Source: Rhodococcoides trifolii
GTDB taxonomy: Bacteria; Actinomycetota; Actinomycetes; Mycobacteriales; Mycobacteriaceae
Direction of reading: 5' to 3'
Assembly (NCBI RefSeq): GCF_014635345.1
Contig: NZ_BMCU01000001.1
Coordinates: forward strand, 620,001-684,000
DNA length: 64,000 nucleotides
The position numbers and the translations under genes were made by a program. Below the pieces are notes generated by a model. That model saw only the letters and a list, made by a program, of their open reading frames with translations, had not been told where the DNA came from and did not search any database. How positions within the stretch are numbered: position 1 is the first letter of the stretch; each line of letters starts with the position of its first letter. Below, piece by piece: positions 26,605 to 35,470 of the stretch.

Positions 26605-28497
26605 TCACACGGTGCGAGTCAACCGGTCGGCCAGCAGCTTGGTGAACTTGGCCGGGTCCTCGAGTTCGCCGCCTTCGGCGAGAAGGGCCATGCCGTAGAG
26701 CAATTCCGCAGTTTCGGCGACATCGGTGTCGTCGCTGCGCTCGGCCTGTGCCTTCTTCAGGCCCGTGACCAACGGGTGCGACGGGTTGAGCTCGAGGATC
26801 CGCTTCATGTGCGGAACCTCCTGTCCCGATGCGCGATACATCTTCTCCAGCGTGGGGGTGATGGAGAAGTCGTCACCGACGATGCAGGCGGGCGACGTGG
26901 TCAGACGCGACGAGAGCCGTACCTCCTTGATGTTCTCCTCGAGGGTGGAGGTCATCCAGGTGAGCAGGTCCGCGAAGTCCTTCTCCTGCACTTCACGCGA
27001 GGCTTCTGTGGCCTTCTTCTCGTCCTCGGACTCGAGGTCGACTGCGCCCTTGGCGATGGACTGGAACGCCTTGCCGTCGAACTCGGGCACCGAGCCGACC
27101 CACACCTCGTCGACCGGGTCGGTGAGGAGGAGAACTTCGATTCCCTTGTCGCGGAACGCTTCCATGTGCGGTGACGACTCGATCTGCTGACGAGAATCAC
27201 CCGTCATGTAATAGATCTTGTCCTGTCCGTCCTTTACTCGCTCCACATACTCGGAGAGCTTCGTGACGCCCTCTTCGGAATGGGTGGACGCGAACGACGA
27301 GATCTCCAGAATGGTGTCGCGGTTGTCCGTATCCGACAGCAGGCCTTCCTTGATCGCCTTGCCGAACTGAGACCAGAACGTGTCGTACTTCTCGGCGTCG
27401 AAGTCCCTGATGGTCGAGAGAACCTTCTTGGTCAGCCGGCGACGAATGGCACGGATCTGGCGGTCCTGCTGCAGAATTTCTCGAGAGACGTTGAGCGAGA
27501 GGTCCTGTGCGTCGACGACACCCTTGACGAAGCGTAGGTATTCGGGAATCAGGTCGTCGCAGTCGTCCATGATGAAGACACGCTTGACATAGAGCTGTAC
27601 ACCGACCTTGCTCTCGCGCATGAACAGATCGAACGGCGCCTGCGACGGAATGAACAGCAGCGCTTGGTATTCGAACGTGCCCTCGGCCTTCATGGGAATG
27701 ATCTCGAGCGGCTCGTCCCACGCGTGGGAGACGTGGCGGTAGAACTCCTTGTACTCGTCCTCGGACACGTCGTCCTTCGAGCGAGCCCACAGTGCCTTCA
27801 TCGAGTTGACGGTCTCGTCGGTGACGGTCTTCTCACCGTCGACCTCGGTCTCGGACTTCATACGGATGGGCCATGCGATGAAGTCGGAGTACTTCTTGAC
27901 GAGCTCCTTGACCTTCCACTCCGACGCGTAGTCGTAGAGGTGGTCCTCGTCGTCGGCCGGCTTGAGGTGCAAGGTGACCGAGCTGCCCTGCGGGGCGCCC
28001 TCCACCTCTTCGATCGTGTACGTGCCTTCGCCGCTCGATTCCCAACGAGTAGCGGTGGTTTCACCGGCGCGGCGGGTCAGCAGGGTGACCTTGTCGGCAA
28101 CCATGAACGTCGAATAGAAACCGATACCGAACTGGCCGATGAGTTCCTCGGACGCGGCGGCTTCCTTGAGCTTGGCCCGCACTTCGGCGGTACCGGACTT
28201 GGCCAGGGTGCCGATCAGATCGACGACCTCCGCGCGCGACATCCCGATTCCGTTGTCTCGAATCGTCAGCGTGCGGGCGTCCTTGTCGATCTCGAGATCG
28301 ATGTGCAGATCGGACGTGTCGACGTCCAGATCCTTGTTCTGGTAGGCCTCGAGGCGCAGCTTGTCCAGCGCGTCCGACGAGTTCGATACGAGCTCGCGAA
28401 GAAACGAATCCTTGTTCGAGTAGACCGAATGGATCATCAGGTCCAGTAGCTGCCGGGTCTCGGCCTGAAACTGCAGTTCTTCGACTTGTGCGGTCAC
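26605..28497 (-). CDS. htpG: Molecular chaperone HtpG (Hsp90)
   Basis: A 630-residue Hsp90 of bacteria, cytoplasmic and ATP-dependent. The GHKL ATPase domain (1–220) has LRELVSNSSDALDKLR, DNGIGMSRAEVVDLIGTLAKSGT and GQFGIGFYSTFMVAD. The middle domain includes LYVKRVFIMDDCDDLIPEYL and LNVSREILQ. The C-terminal dimer domain ends ADRLTRTV. The GTG at 28497 is preferred, preceded by GAGGAG; the longer frame to 28548 has no homology. The gene ends 32 bp before the amine oxidase. Confidence 0.97.
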   Translation of the reverse strand: MTAQVEELQFQAETRQLLDLMIHSVYSNKDSFLRELVSNSSDALDKLRLEAYQNKDLDVDTSDLHIDLEIDKDARTLTIRDNGIGMSRAEVVDLIGTLAKSGTAEVRAKLKEAAASEELIGQFGIGFYSTFMVADKVTLLTRRAGETTATRWESSGEGTYTIEEVEGAPQGSSVTLHLKPADDEDHLYDYASEWKVKELVKKYSDFIAWPIRMKSETEVDGEKTVTDETVNSMKALWARSKDDVSEDEYKEFYRHVSHAWDEPLEIIPMKAEGTFEYQALLFIPSQAPFDLFMRESKVGVQLYVKRVFIMDDCDDLIPEYLRFVKGVVDAQDLSLNVSREILQQDRQIRAIRRRLTKKVLSTIRDFDAEKYDTFWSQFGKAIKEGLLSDTDNRDTILEISSFASTHSEEGVTKLSEYVERVKDGQDKIYYMTGDSRQQIESSPHMEAFRDKGIEVLLLTDPVDEVWVGSVPEFDGKAFQSIAKGAVDLESEDEKKATEASREVQEKDFADLLTWMTSTLEENIKEVRLSSRLTTSPACIVGDDFSITPTLEKMYRASGQEVPHMKRILELNPSHPLVTGLKKAQAERSDDTDVAETAELLYGMALLAEGGELEDPAKFTKLLADRLTRTV

Positions 28498-28604
28498 GTC
28501 ACTCCTCTTGCGGGCGGGCGTTGGTATCGGGGAAATTTTACTCTTCACCCGATCGTGACCACCCTGCGGCTAATGGCAGTCCTCGCGAGTCCGATGTTGT
28601 GAGC

Positions 28605-29279
28605 ATGACCCATTCGAACCGCGTCCGAGCAGCCGTTGCCACCGCCGCCGTGGCCGTCGCGATGACCGTCGGATCATGCTCGAGCGACAAGGTGGTGACG
28701 TCGACGCCGGCAGAGTCCGTGCCGTCGACGGTGTCGTCCGTGGAGACCACCGTGCCCCGAATCGACCTTCCCGATACCCCCGTTCCCGATACCCCCGTTC
28801 CCGATTCGTCGGTCGAGGAAGCCGAGCGAACCGCGCCCACGGCCCCGAGCGGGAACGTCCACCCCAGCCGGCCCGGCTCCGAGGAGGTGGCTGTCGACCC
28901 TGCGTCGTACCTCAGGGGGAATGGCTACTACGTCGTGTCACCGTCGGGGAACGTGTTCTGCGGACTGTTTCCGGACGGATCGTCGGCCGGATTCGTCGGC
29001 TGCCAGGCGGGATCCAGCGTCGCGCCGACGGACGGACCGCAGTGCGGCAACGCGGGAAACAGCACGTATGCCGTACGCGTCGAGCAGGCCGGAGCCGTTC
29101 ACTTCTGCACCAATCAGGGTATCTACGCGGCCGGCGCGGACACACCGGTCCTGAACTACGGCGAGATCATCACCGTAGGTCCGGTGTACTGCGTCTCCCG
29201 AGAGGAAGGCATGTCCTGCGCACTGACGGGCTCGAACGCGTTCCTGTTGTCGCGGGAGCAGAACTACACCTACCGCTGA
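28605..29279 (+). CDS. Lipoprotein with Cys-rich C-terminal domain
   Basis: A 224-residue exported lipoprotein. The signal ends VAVAMTVGSC (lipid Cys near residue 25). A Pro/Thr/Ser linker holds two exact 15-bp repeats coding DTPVP. The C-terminal ~130 residues form a small disulfide-rich domain (YVVSPSGNVFCGLFPDG, FVGCQAG, CGNAGN, VLNYGEIITVGPVYCVS, GMSCALTGSNAFLLSRE). The same domain plan recurs in the lipoprotein at 31258, on the other side of the GH15 gene, so the two are paralogues. No function is known. The ATG at 28605 is the best start; GTG at 28599 is the alternative. Confidence 0.75.
   Translation: MTHSNRVRAAVATAAVAVAMTVGSCSSDKVVTSTPAESVPSTVSSVETTVPRIDLPDTPVPDTPVPDSSVEEAERTAPTAPSGNVHPSRPGSEEVAVDPASYLRGNGYYVVSPSGNVFCGLFPDGSSAGFVGCQAGSSVAPTDGPQCGNAGNSTYAVRVEQAGAVHFCTNQGIYAAGADTPVLNYGEIITVGPVYCVSREEGMSCALTGSNAFLLSREQNYTYR
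28773..28802 (+). repeat. 15-bp tandem repeat in a lipoprotein linker
   Basis: GATACCCCCGTTCCC is present twice in exact tandem (28773–28787 and 28788–28802), followed by a diverged third unit. It codes for DTPVP repeats in the Pro-rich linker between the lipid anchor and the folded domain. Confidence 0.9.
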
Positions 29280-31114
29280 TCGCGTCGCGCCTGTGCCAAC
29301 CGATACCCGCTGGAGATGACGCCGATGTGGCTGAATGCCTGCGGAAAGTTGCCCAGGAACGAGCCGTCGGACGGATCGATCTCTTCGCTCAGCAGACCGA
29401 GATGGTTCGCCCTGGCGCACAGCGAGTCGTAGAGATTCTCGGCCTCGTCGAGCCGACCTTGCCCGGTCAGGTTGTCCACCAACCAGAACGAGCACAGAAG
29501 GAACGCGCCTTCCTTGCCGGGGAGTCCGTCGGACGACTCGTCGTGCAGGTAGCGGTAGAGCAACCCGTCACCGGCGTCGAGACGCTTCCACACCGCGTCG
29601 ACGGTGGCGACCATGCGGGGGTCGTCGAAGTCGACGATGCGGCGCAACGGCAGTGCGAGCAGGGACCCGTCGAGTCCGCCGCGGTTCTCCCCGTCCGGTG
29701 ACAGGTGCTCGGTGAACGTTCCGGCCTCGGGATCGAAGGCCTGCTCGAGAACGGCCTCACGCATCTCGTCGCGGGCGGACGTCCAACGGTCCGTCGGGCA
29801 CTCGCGTCCGGCGATGTCGGCGATCTTCAGAGCGCGGTCCACGGCGACGAAACAGAGCGTCACCGAGTACGTGAACGCGCGGCCGGCGTCGCGGATCTCC
29901 CAGATGCCGTGATCGGGAACCGTCCAGTTCTCGATGGCCTGCTCCGTCAGCGCGGTCAGTACGTCCCAGAGATGGTCGTCGATGCGGCCGCCGGCGCGTG
30001 CCCATTGGTAGGCGACGTCCAACAATTCGCCGTAGACGTCGTGCTGAGTTTGGCCTGCAGCTCCGTTGCCCCACCGGACCGGTGCGGACCCACGCCATCC
30101 GCTGAGGGTGTCGTCCTCCCACTCTTCCGGCGGCTGCCCGCCGTCGAGGGCGTACATGATGGATGGTTTGCCGTCACGCTCGGCGCAGGCCAGGGTCCAG
30201 CTCAGGAACGCATCGGCCTCGGTGGTGAGCCCGATGCGTCGCAGTGCGTAGGTGGAGAAGGCGGCGTCGCGCACCCAGGTGTAGCGATAGTCCCAGTTAC
30301 GGACGCCCCCAACATGTTCCGGGAGCGACGACGTGGCCGCAGCCATGATGCCGCCGGTGGTGGAGTGGTCCAACAGTTTCAAGGTGAGCGCCGAGCGACG
30401 CACCAGACGACGCTGCGGCCCTTCGTATTCGACGTGCTCCATCCATCGCCGCCACGCCGCCTCCGTCTGTTCGATCAGACCGTTCGGATCCAACGTCGGC
30501 TTCAGTCGCGTCTCCCCGGACCAGTGCAACGACACCGTGAGAACTTCGCCGGCGCGCAGCGTCACGATCGCGCCGAGCGATCCGTCATCGGCAACGGTCA
30601 GACGATGAGAACTCAACAGGCGCAACGGAACATCCGGATGGGATTGCGTGGAGACGTTCCATTCGCCGGCCTCGTCCACGAACACGGTGGCCGCTTTCGG
30701 TGCCAATCGAACGACGAGTTCGACGGTTCCCCTCGTGACGCGGGCGATGCGGACGAGCTCGCCTCGACTTGCCGAGGCGAGCTCGGTGAGGTCGGCTCCC
30801 GAACGCAACGTCATCGCGTCCGTCACCTCCACGGTGCCGGCGGGTCCGTCCAGAGTTGTCGTCAGAACGGCCGTGTCGTCGTGGTACCGCTGCTCACCAC
30901 CCCGAAGGTCAACGGGCGCAACGGTGAACGACCCGCCGCGGTCGGCGTCGAGCAGTCCGGCAAGGAATGGTGGGCTGTCGAAGCGGGGGAGGCACAGCCA
31001 ACCGATGTCGCCGTCTCGCGCGACGAGAGCGCAGCTCTGGCCGTCGCCGATCAGTCCGTGATCGGAGATGGGGAGGTGGCCGTCCACCGGTTCGAGGGAC
31101 CTGGTCGGATTCAT
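29270..31114 (-). CDS. Glycoside hydrolase family 15 protein (trehalase/glucoamylase-like)
   Basis: A 614-residue enzyme of family GH15. The N-terminal supersandwich part starts ISDHGLIGDGQSCALVARDGDIGWLCLPRFDSPPFL; the (alpha/alpha)6 catalytic part has GVRNWDYRYTWVRDAAFSTYALRRIG and later WEIRDAGRAFTYSVTLCFVAVDRAL. Actinobacterial enzymes of this group are often trehalases rather than starch-degrading glucoamylases. There is no signal peptide, so it works in the cytoplasm, where trehalose is abundant. It converges on the 28605 lipoprotein gene with a 10-bp overlap and is divergent from the paralogous lipoprotein gene at 31258. Confidence 0.88.
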   Translation of the reverse strand: MNPTRSLEPVDGHLPISDHGLIGDGQSCALVARDGDIGWLCLPRFDSPPFLAGLLDADRGGSFTVAPVDLRGGEQRYHDDTAVLTTTLDGPAGTVEVTDAMTLRSGADLTELASASRGELVRIARVTRGTVELVVRLAPKAATVFVDEAGEWNVSTQSHPDVPLRLLSSHRLTVADDGSLGAIVTLRAGEVLTVSLHWSGETRLKPTLDPNGLIEQTEAAWRRWMEHVEYEGPQRRLVRRSALTLKLLDHSTTGGIMAAATSSLPEHVGGVRNWDYRYTWVRDAAFSTYALRRIGLTTEADAFLSWTLACAERDGKPSIMYALDGGQPPEEWEDDTLSGWRGSAPVRWGNGAAGQTQHDVYGELLDVAYQWARAGGRIDDHLWDVLTALTEQAIENWTVPDHGIWEIRDAGRAFTYSVTLCFVAVDRALKIADIAGRECPTDRWTSARDEMREAVLEQAFDPEAGTFTEHLSPDGENRGGLDGSLLALPLRRIVDFDDPRMVATVDAVWKRLDAGDGLLYRYLHDESSDGLPGKEGAFLLCSFWLVDNLTGQGRLDEAENLYDSLCARANHLGLLSEEIDPSDGSFLGNFPQAFSHIGVISSGYRLAQARRDQR

Positions 31115-31257
31115 GGCCCTTCACTACCCTCTTGGTTCAAAGTTCAATCTGCAGCGTGTCACGATCGTGACCTGAGCGAAGTTAATGATCTACCCCGACG
31201 GTCCGATGAACTGATCAGACGAGTCGGCAGGGGGCCGGCTCGGGACGAGGAGTTCTC

Positions 31258-31920
31258 ATGCCATCGCTCTCCCGCTCGATCGGACTGGCCGTCACGGCGT
31301 CCGCGCTCGTACTGCTCACCGCCTGTGGGGGAGGTGGGGCGCCGGACGCAGCCCAGGGCACGGCCGTCGCCGATCCGGTGGTGACGTTTCCGCCGCTGAC
31401 CCGTACCGCCAGCGCCGCACCGACGACCGAGGCGCAGGCGCCGGCGACCGAGACGGTGGTGGTGACGAAGACGGTGCAGGACTCGGAAGCGACAACGGTG
31501 GGAGGCCCATTTCGGGTACCACTCGTCGATTCCGAGCGCTTTCGGATCGAGGGGTCGCAGTCCGGTCACGACTTCGGATTCGTCACCCCCACGGGCAACG
31601 TCGCGTGTTCGATCTCGGCCGTCGGTGCAATCACCGATTCCGTTGCGTGTCAAGCGAAGGACACGGTCGCGCCCGACAACGGGAGCACGTGTACGGCGCC
31701 AGAAACCGCAACTCGTATCTACGCCTCAGGACCGACATCGCGGTACGAATGCGCTAGGCCCGACGAGACGGTCGAAGCCCCCGGCGCGAACGTGCTGAAC
31801 TACGGGACGGCGATCGACGTCGGCTCGATTCATTGCCTGTCTGATTTCGAGCGTGGGGTCACGTGCATCACGGGTGCCGCGGGTATTCGCCTGTCACGCG
31901 ACGTCAACGAGGCATTCTGA
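31258..31920 (+). CDS. Lipoprotein, paralogue of the 28605 gene product
   Basis: A 220-residue lipoprotein with signal VTASALVLLTAC (lipid Cys near residue 22) and a Thr/Ala/Pro linker to residue ~85. The C-terminal domain is Cys-rich and follows the same pattern as the 28605 product: FVTPTGNVACSIS, VACQAKDT, CTAPETAT, VLNYGTAIDVGSIHCLSDFERGVTCITGAAGIRLSR. The order of cysteines and the VLNYG block match, so the two genes come from one ancestor. The function is unknown. Its promoter lies in the 143-bp gap shared with the divergent GH15 gene. Confidence 0.75.
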   Translation: MPSLSRSIGLAVTASALVLLTACGGGGAPDAAQGTAVADPVVTFPPLTRTASAAPTTEAQAPATETVVVTKTVQDSEATTVGGPFRVPLVDSERFRIEGSQSGHDFGFVTPTGNVACSISAVGAITDSVACQAKDTVAPDNGSTCTAPETATRIYASGPTSRYECARPDETVEAPGANVLNYGTAIDVGSIHCLSDFERGVTCITGAAGIRLSRDVNEAF

Positions 31921-31927
31921 ACAAGGC

Positions 31928-32527
31928 CTACTCGTCGATCGTCGTCGTGATCCGGGTCGTCGAGGGGGCTGCGGGCGTGGACCCGAAGCCGAACGTCACC
32001 GGCGGGGTCACGGGGGCGAGGTGGCCCATGTCGTCGCCCTTCCAGGTGACTTCGGCGGACACGACGCGACGCTGACCGCGGGCGCCGTAGTACTCGCGTC
32101 GGCCGTACCCGGCGGTTCCGCGGGTGCGAACGCCGCGCAGGACGACGCGGGCGATGGGGTCGGTGATGGTGCAGAACCACGGCGCGACAGCAATGGGGCT
32201 GGGGACGAGACCGAGGAGCCGGCCCAGGGCGGTCTGCCCGCCGACGACGAACTTCACGGTCAGATCACCCGCCACCACGGTCACGGTGTCCCCGGAAGCG
32301 GAGTGCGTCACCGGATGGATCCGGGTCTCGTCGAAGTGGTAGGTAGTGGTGACGAAGTCGCGGACGGCCTCGCTGGGCGCAAGGAGCACTCGGTGGCCGT
32401 CGGCGAATTCCATCATGACATCGGTGAATTCACCGAGGTGCGAACTCGGCCAGTGGCCCACCACGAGGCGGGTACCGCTCGAGGTCCCGATGCCCGTTAT
32501 GTCGCCGTCGAAGCGAAGTCGTGTCAC
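31928..32527 (-). CDS. Conserved hypothetical protein (199 aa)
   Basis: I do not recognise the family. The GTG at 32527 begins a compact protein (VTRLRFDGDITGIGTSSGTR) with beta-rich character, no signal peptide and no clear membrane segment except one mild hydrophobic stretch (IAVAPWFCTITDPIARVVL). The frame continues to 32677 but that part overlaps the zwf promoter and start, so it is not coding. It is convergent with the lipoprotein gene (7-bp gap) and divergent from zwf with 76 bp between the start codons. Confidence 0.7.
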   Translation of the reverse strand: MTRLRFDGDITGIGTSSGTRLVVGHWPSSHLGEFTDVMMEFADGHRVLLAPSEAVRDFVTTTYHFDETRIHPVTHSASGDTVTVVAGDLTVKFVVGGQTALGRLLGLVPSPIAVAPWFCTITDPIARVVLRGVRTRGTAGYGRREYYGARGQRRVVSAEVTWKGDDMGHLAPVTPPVTFGFGSTPAAPSTTRITTTIDE

Positions 32528-32603
32528 GCCCCGAGCGTAGCCGGGCACGAAAGTGGGCGGCAGGAGCGAAGCCTGCGGAGCGACCAGTAGGCACAATAGA
32601 GAA

Positions 32604-34010
32604 ATGACTGCATCCTCATCGCTCGGCCCGACCGTCTTCGTCCTGTTCGGCGCTACGGGTGATCTCGCGAAGCGCATGGTTCTCCCTGCCTTCTTTCAGC
32701 TGGCGCAGGCCGAGCTGCTGCCGGCCCAGTGGACTCTGATCGGCAACGGGCGTGGCCAGAAGACGGACGACGAGTTCCGCGACCACGTGCACGCGGCCCT
32801 CACCGAATTCGGTCCCAAGCCGGAGGACGGGCCGTGGGACGAGTTCGCGAAGCGACTTCGGTTCGCGGGCAACGGTTTCACCGTCGACGACGCGGGCGAC
32901 CTGCCGTCGGTCGTCGCCGACGTGAAGAAGGAGCTGGGCGAGGATGCTCAGCTGGTGCACTACATCGCGTTGCCGCCGAGCACGTTCGTCGACTACACCG
33001 ATGCGCTCGGCAAGCACGAGCTGGTCGAGGGCGCTCGTGTGGTGTACGAGAAGCCGTTCGGAACCTCGCAGAGCAATTTCGAGAAGCTCGACGAGGCGGT
33101 GCACAAGGTCGTCAACGAGGACCAGGTCTATCGAATCGACCACTTCCTCGGCAAGGAAAGCACTCAGAACCTGCACATTCTGCGCTTCGCGAACGGCATG
33201 ATCGGTGGCGTCTGGAACCGCGAACACGTGGAGCAGGTGCAGATCGACGTACCCGAAACCCTGGACATCGACGACCGCGCCGAGTTCTACGACGCTACCG
33301 GCGCCGTCCTGGACATGCTGGTCACCCACCTGTTCCAGGTCGCAGCCGAGGTTGCGATGGAGCCGCCGCTGAGCCTCGGTGCCGAGGATCTGCAGAGCGC
33401 TCGCGAATCCGTCATCGCCGCGTTCCGCCCGCTGAACACCGACGAGGTCGTACTCGGGCAGTACGACGGCTACAAGGACGTCGAGGGAATTGCCGACGAC
33501 AGCACGACCGACACCTACGTCGCCGCGCGCCTGTGGGTGGACACCGACCGGTGGCGCGACGTTCCGTTCGTGTTGCGGACCGGAAAGATGCTCGGTGTCG
33601 GTGCGCAGCGTGTGAGCCTGATCTTCCGTCGCCCCGAGGGCCCGGTGAAGCACCTGCCCGTCGACGGCGCGGTCCTGACGTTCGATTTGTCGGGCAACGG
33701 AAAGATCGACATCTCCATGACGGTCAAGGAACCGGGTCCCGACGCCGACCTCGCGATCGGACACCTGTCGTTGCCGCTCGAATCGGTCCCGGAGGCCCAC
33801 CCCTTGTCGCCCTACGCGCGACTGGTCCTCGACGTTCTGGACGGGGACCGTTCACTGTTCACCCGTCCCGACGGACTGGCATACGTGTGGGAGGTGGCGG
33901 CTCCGCTCCTCGACGCGAGGCCGCCTGTCCAGTCGTACGCGGCCGGCAGCATGGGTCCCGGGGCGGCCAACGAACTGGCTGCGCCGACGGGGTGGCTTCT
34001 GCACGACTGA
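32604..34010 (+). CDS. zwf: Glucose-6-phosphate dehydrogenase
   Basis: Oxidises glucose-6-phosphate to 6-phosphogluconolactone with NAD(P)+, the first step of the pentose-phosphate pathway. The N-terminal nucleotide-binding fold reads FVLFGATGDLAKRMVLPAFF. The substrate-binding motif is RIDHFLGKES (from residue 177). The C-terminal part contains LRTGKMLGVGAQRVSLIFR. The 468-residue length is normal. The ATG at 32604 is chosen over in-frame codons to 32553 because homology starts there. It is not in the usual zwf–opcA–tal arrangement, so it may be a second, accessory isozyme. Confidence 0.9.
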   Translation: MTASSSLGPTVFVLFGATGDLAKRMVLPAFFQLAQAELLPAQWTLIGNGRGQKTDDEFRDHVHAALTEFGPKPEDGPWDEFAKRLRFAGNGFTVDDAGDLPSVVADVKKELGEDAQLVHYIALPPSTFVDYTDALGKHELVEGARVVYEKPFGTSQSNFEKLDEAVHKVVNEDQVYRIDHFLGKESTQNLHILRFANGMIGGVWNREHVEQVQIDVPETLDIDDRAEFYDATGAVLDMLVTHLFQVAAEVAMEPPLSLGAEDLQSARESVIAAFRPLNTDEVVLGQYDGYKDVEGIADDSTTDTYVAARLWVDTDRWRDVPFVLRTGKMLGVGAQRVSLIFRRPEGPVKHLPVDGAVLTFDLSGNGKIDISMTVKEPGPDADLAIGHLSLPLESVPEAHPLSPYARLVLDVLDGDRSLFTRPDGLAYVWEVAAPLLDARPPVQSYAAGSMGPGAANELAAPTGWLLHD

Positions 34011-34196
34011 ACGGGGCCCGAGACGGGAAAGGTGCTCTGCTGCAGAGGGTTCGCCTTGTACGAAGGTCGGTTCGTGCACCCGGAACGGGCAAATCGACTT
34101 TTAGTCCGGAAGTGCTCGACGGTGCCGTTTCGGCGGGGTTAGCATCGCCGCGGGCGTTGCCGACCGGTTCGCCCGATACGGCGAAAGGTTCTGCAC

Positions 34197-34313
34197 ATGC
34201 TCGGCGAACTCATCTCTCAGATCGTCAGTGGCCTCACCTCCGGACTCGGCGAGAACATCGGCGAATTCCTGGCCAACCTGCTCGGAACCTCCGGCAGCGG
34301 TTTCTCCAGCTAG
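34197..34313 (+). CDS. 38-residue amphipathic peptide gene
   Basis: A short gene with ATG at 34197, GAAAGG about 9 bp before it, and TAG at 34311–34313. The product begins MLGELISQIVSGLTSGLG and ends GFSS, 38 residues. Hydrophobic residues (2, 5, 6, 9, 13, 17, 21, 24, 25, 28, 29) recur every 3–4 positions, so it would form an amphipathic helix with polar residues on one face. It has no signal peptide. Size and character recall phenol-soluble modulins and the small channel-forming peptides of the corynebacterial cell wall (PorA/PorH), but I see no homology to a named peptide. A perfect 10-bp hairpin follows. Translation is not proven. Confidence 0.55.
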   Translation: MLGELISQIVSGLTSGLGENIGEFLANLLGTSGSGFSS

Positions 34314-34335
34314 ATCCGATGACTGAATTGTTGTG

Positions 34336-34364
34336 CGCTGGTTGCACTCTCGGAGCAACCAGCG
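34336..34364. terminator. Hairpin after the micro-peptide gene
   Basis: CGCTGGTTGC (34336–34345), loop ACTCTCGGA, then GCAACCAGCG (34355–34364) is a perfect 10-bp inverted repeat. It lies 23 bp after the peptide stop and 11 bp beyond the end of the convergent PspC gene. There is no clear T-run, so it may act as a bidirectional stop or an RNA-stabilising structure. Confidence 0.6.
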
Positions 34365-34374
34365 CCGACATTCG

Positions 34375-34581
34375 TCACCGTTCGGGTACCAACATCCACG
34401 CGGCGAGGTAGAGCAGAACGACGGCTCCGAGGGATACGAAGCCGCCCCCCACGACGAGGGCACGGACCAAGGCGACGTCCCAGCCGGTGAACTGCGCGAT
34501 GCCCCCGCACACGCCGCCGATCCACTTCTCGGATCCGGTGCGGAAGAACTCTGTATCTGTGGTCTTCATGTCGAATGTCAT
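34375..34581 (-). CDS. PspC-domain membrane protein
   Basis: A 68-residue protein consisting of one PspC domain. The N-terminal FFRTGSEKWIGGVCGGIAQF and the following hydrophobic segment LVVGGGFVSLGAVVLLYLAAWMLVP (about residues 42–66) are typical. PspC proteins are small single- or two-helix membrane proteins tied to envelope stress sensing. The ATG at 34581 is used; ATG at 34569 (starting KTTDTEFF) is a good alternative. It converges on the micro-peptide gene and faces the SDR gene across 106 bp. Confidence 0.82.
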   Translation of the reverse strand: MTFDMKTTDTEFFRTGSEKWIGGVCGGIAQFTGWDVALVRALVVGGGFVSLGAVVLLYLAAWMLVPER

Positions 34582-34687
34582 GGGTACATGGTGCTTCTCG
34601 ACGCAGCCGGCCGCATCGGGGGTTTCCCGGATTCGGACCCTGATCTTCGGCGGGAAGGGTTTTGCAGCTCACCTCGTTGAGCAGAGC

Positions 34688-35467
34688 ATGACATCCAAGA
34701 ACGCGACCTTCGATTTCACCGGTTCCGTCGTCCTCGTGACGGGAGGTGGATCCGGCATCGGGCTCGCCATCACCCGCGCGTTCCTGAACTCGGGCGCCAC
34801 CGTCGTGATCACCGGTCGCAACAAGGACCGTCTCGACGGCGCACTGGCGGAGATCGGGTCGGAGAACGGACTTGCCGTCGCGGCCGACGTCGGCAAGCCC
34901 GCCGACGTCCGTTCGCTGGTCGAGACCGTGACGTCTCGGTTCGGACGGCTCGACGTCGTGGTGAGCAATGCGGCCGGATACGCGTCGGGTGATCTCACCG
35001 AACTGCCCGAGGACGAGTGGGAAACGATGCGTGCGACCAACGTCGACGGGTTCTTCCACCTCGCGAAGGCGACGCTGCCGCTGCTCGCCGAGTCGGGCGG
35101 CAATCTGGTGGCGGTGTCGAGCGTGTCGGGTCAACTGGGCGACTGGGGTCAGGCCGGGTACAACGCAACCAAGGCCGCGGTGTCGAACTTCGTCCGTTCG
35201 CTGGCGCTGGACTGGGGCCCGAAGGGTGTGCGGCTCAACGCCGTTGCGCCTGCGTTCACGGTCACCGACCTCACCCGCGCCGTCCTCGACGACGGCCCAC
35301 GAACGGCCGCGTTGGAGAACCGCACCGCGCTCGGGCGGGTCGGTCAGCCGGACGACATCGCGCCGGCCGTGCTGTTCCTGGCCAGTGACGCAGCCGAATA
35401 CGTGACAGGGGTCGTGCTCCCGGTCGACGGCGGGACCTCCGCGTCGACCGGGCAGGCACACATGTAG
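34688..35467 (+). CDS. Short-chain dehydrogenase/reductase
   Basis: A 259-residue classical SDR. Cofactor motif GGGSGIGLA, structural motif SNAAGYA (NNAG position), catalytic Ser in VSSVSGQLG, and Y-x-x-x-K in GYNATKAAVSN are all present. The C-terminal VLFLASDAAEYVTGVVLPVDGG is also typical. The substrate is unknown; the family reduces ketones or oxidises alcohols with NAD(P). The ATG at 34688 fits the family start; in-frame codons further upstream cross the PspC gene. It ends 3 bp from the convergent acyl-CoA dehydrogenase-like gene. Confidence 0.88.
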   Translation: MTSKNATFDFTGSVVLVTGGGSGIGLAITRAFLNSGATVVITGRNKDRLDGALAEIGSENGLAVAADVGKPADVRSLVETVTSRFGRLDVVVSNAAGYASGDLTELPEDEWETMRATNVDGFFHLAKATLPLLAESGGNLVAVSSVSGQLGDWGQAGYNATKAAVSNFVRSLALDWGPKGVRLNAVAPAFTVTDLTRAVLDDGPRTAALENRTALGRVGQPDDIAPAVLFLASDAAEYVTGVVLPVDGGTSASTGQAHM

Positions 35468-35470
35468 CCG

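Noticed and set aside
32528..32677. N-terminal extension of the hypothetical protein at 31928
   Set aside because: It would overlap the zwf start region; protein-like composition begins at the GTG at 32527.
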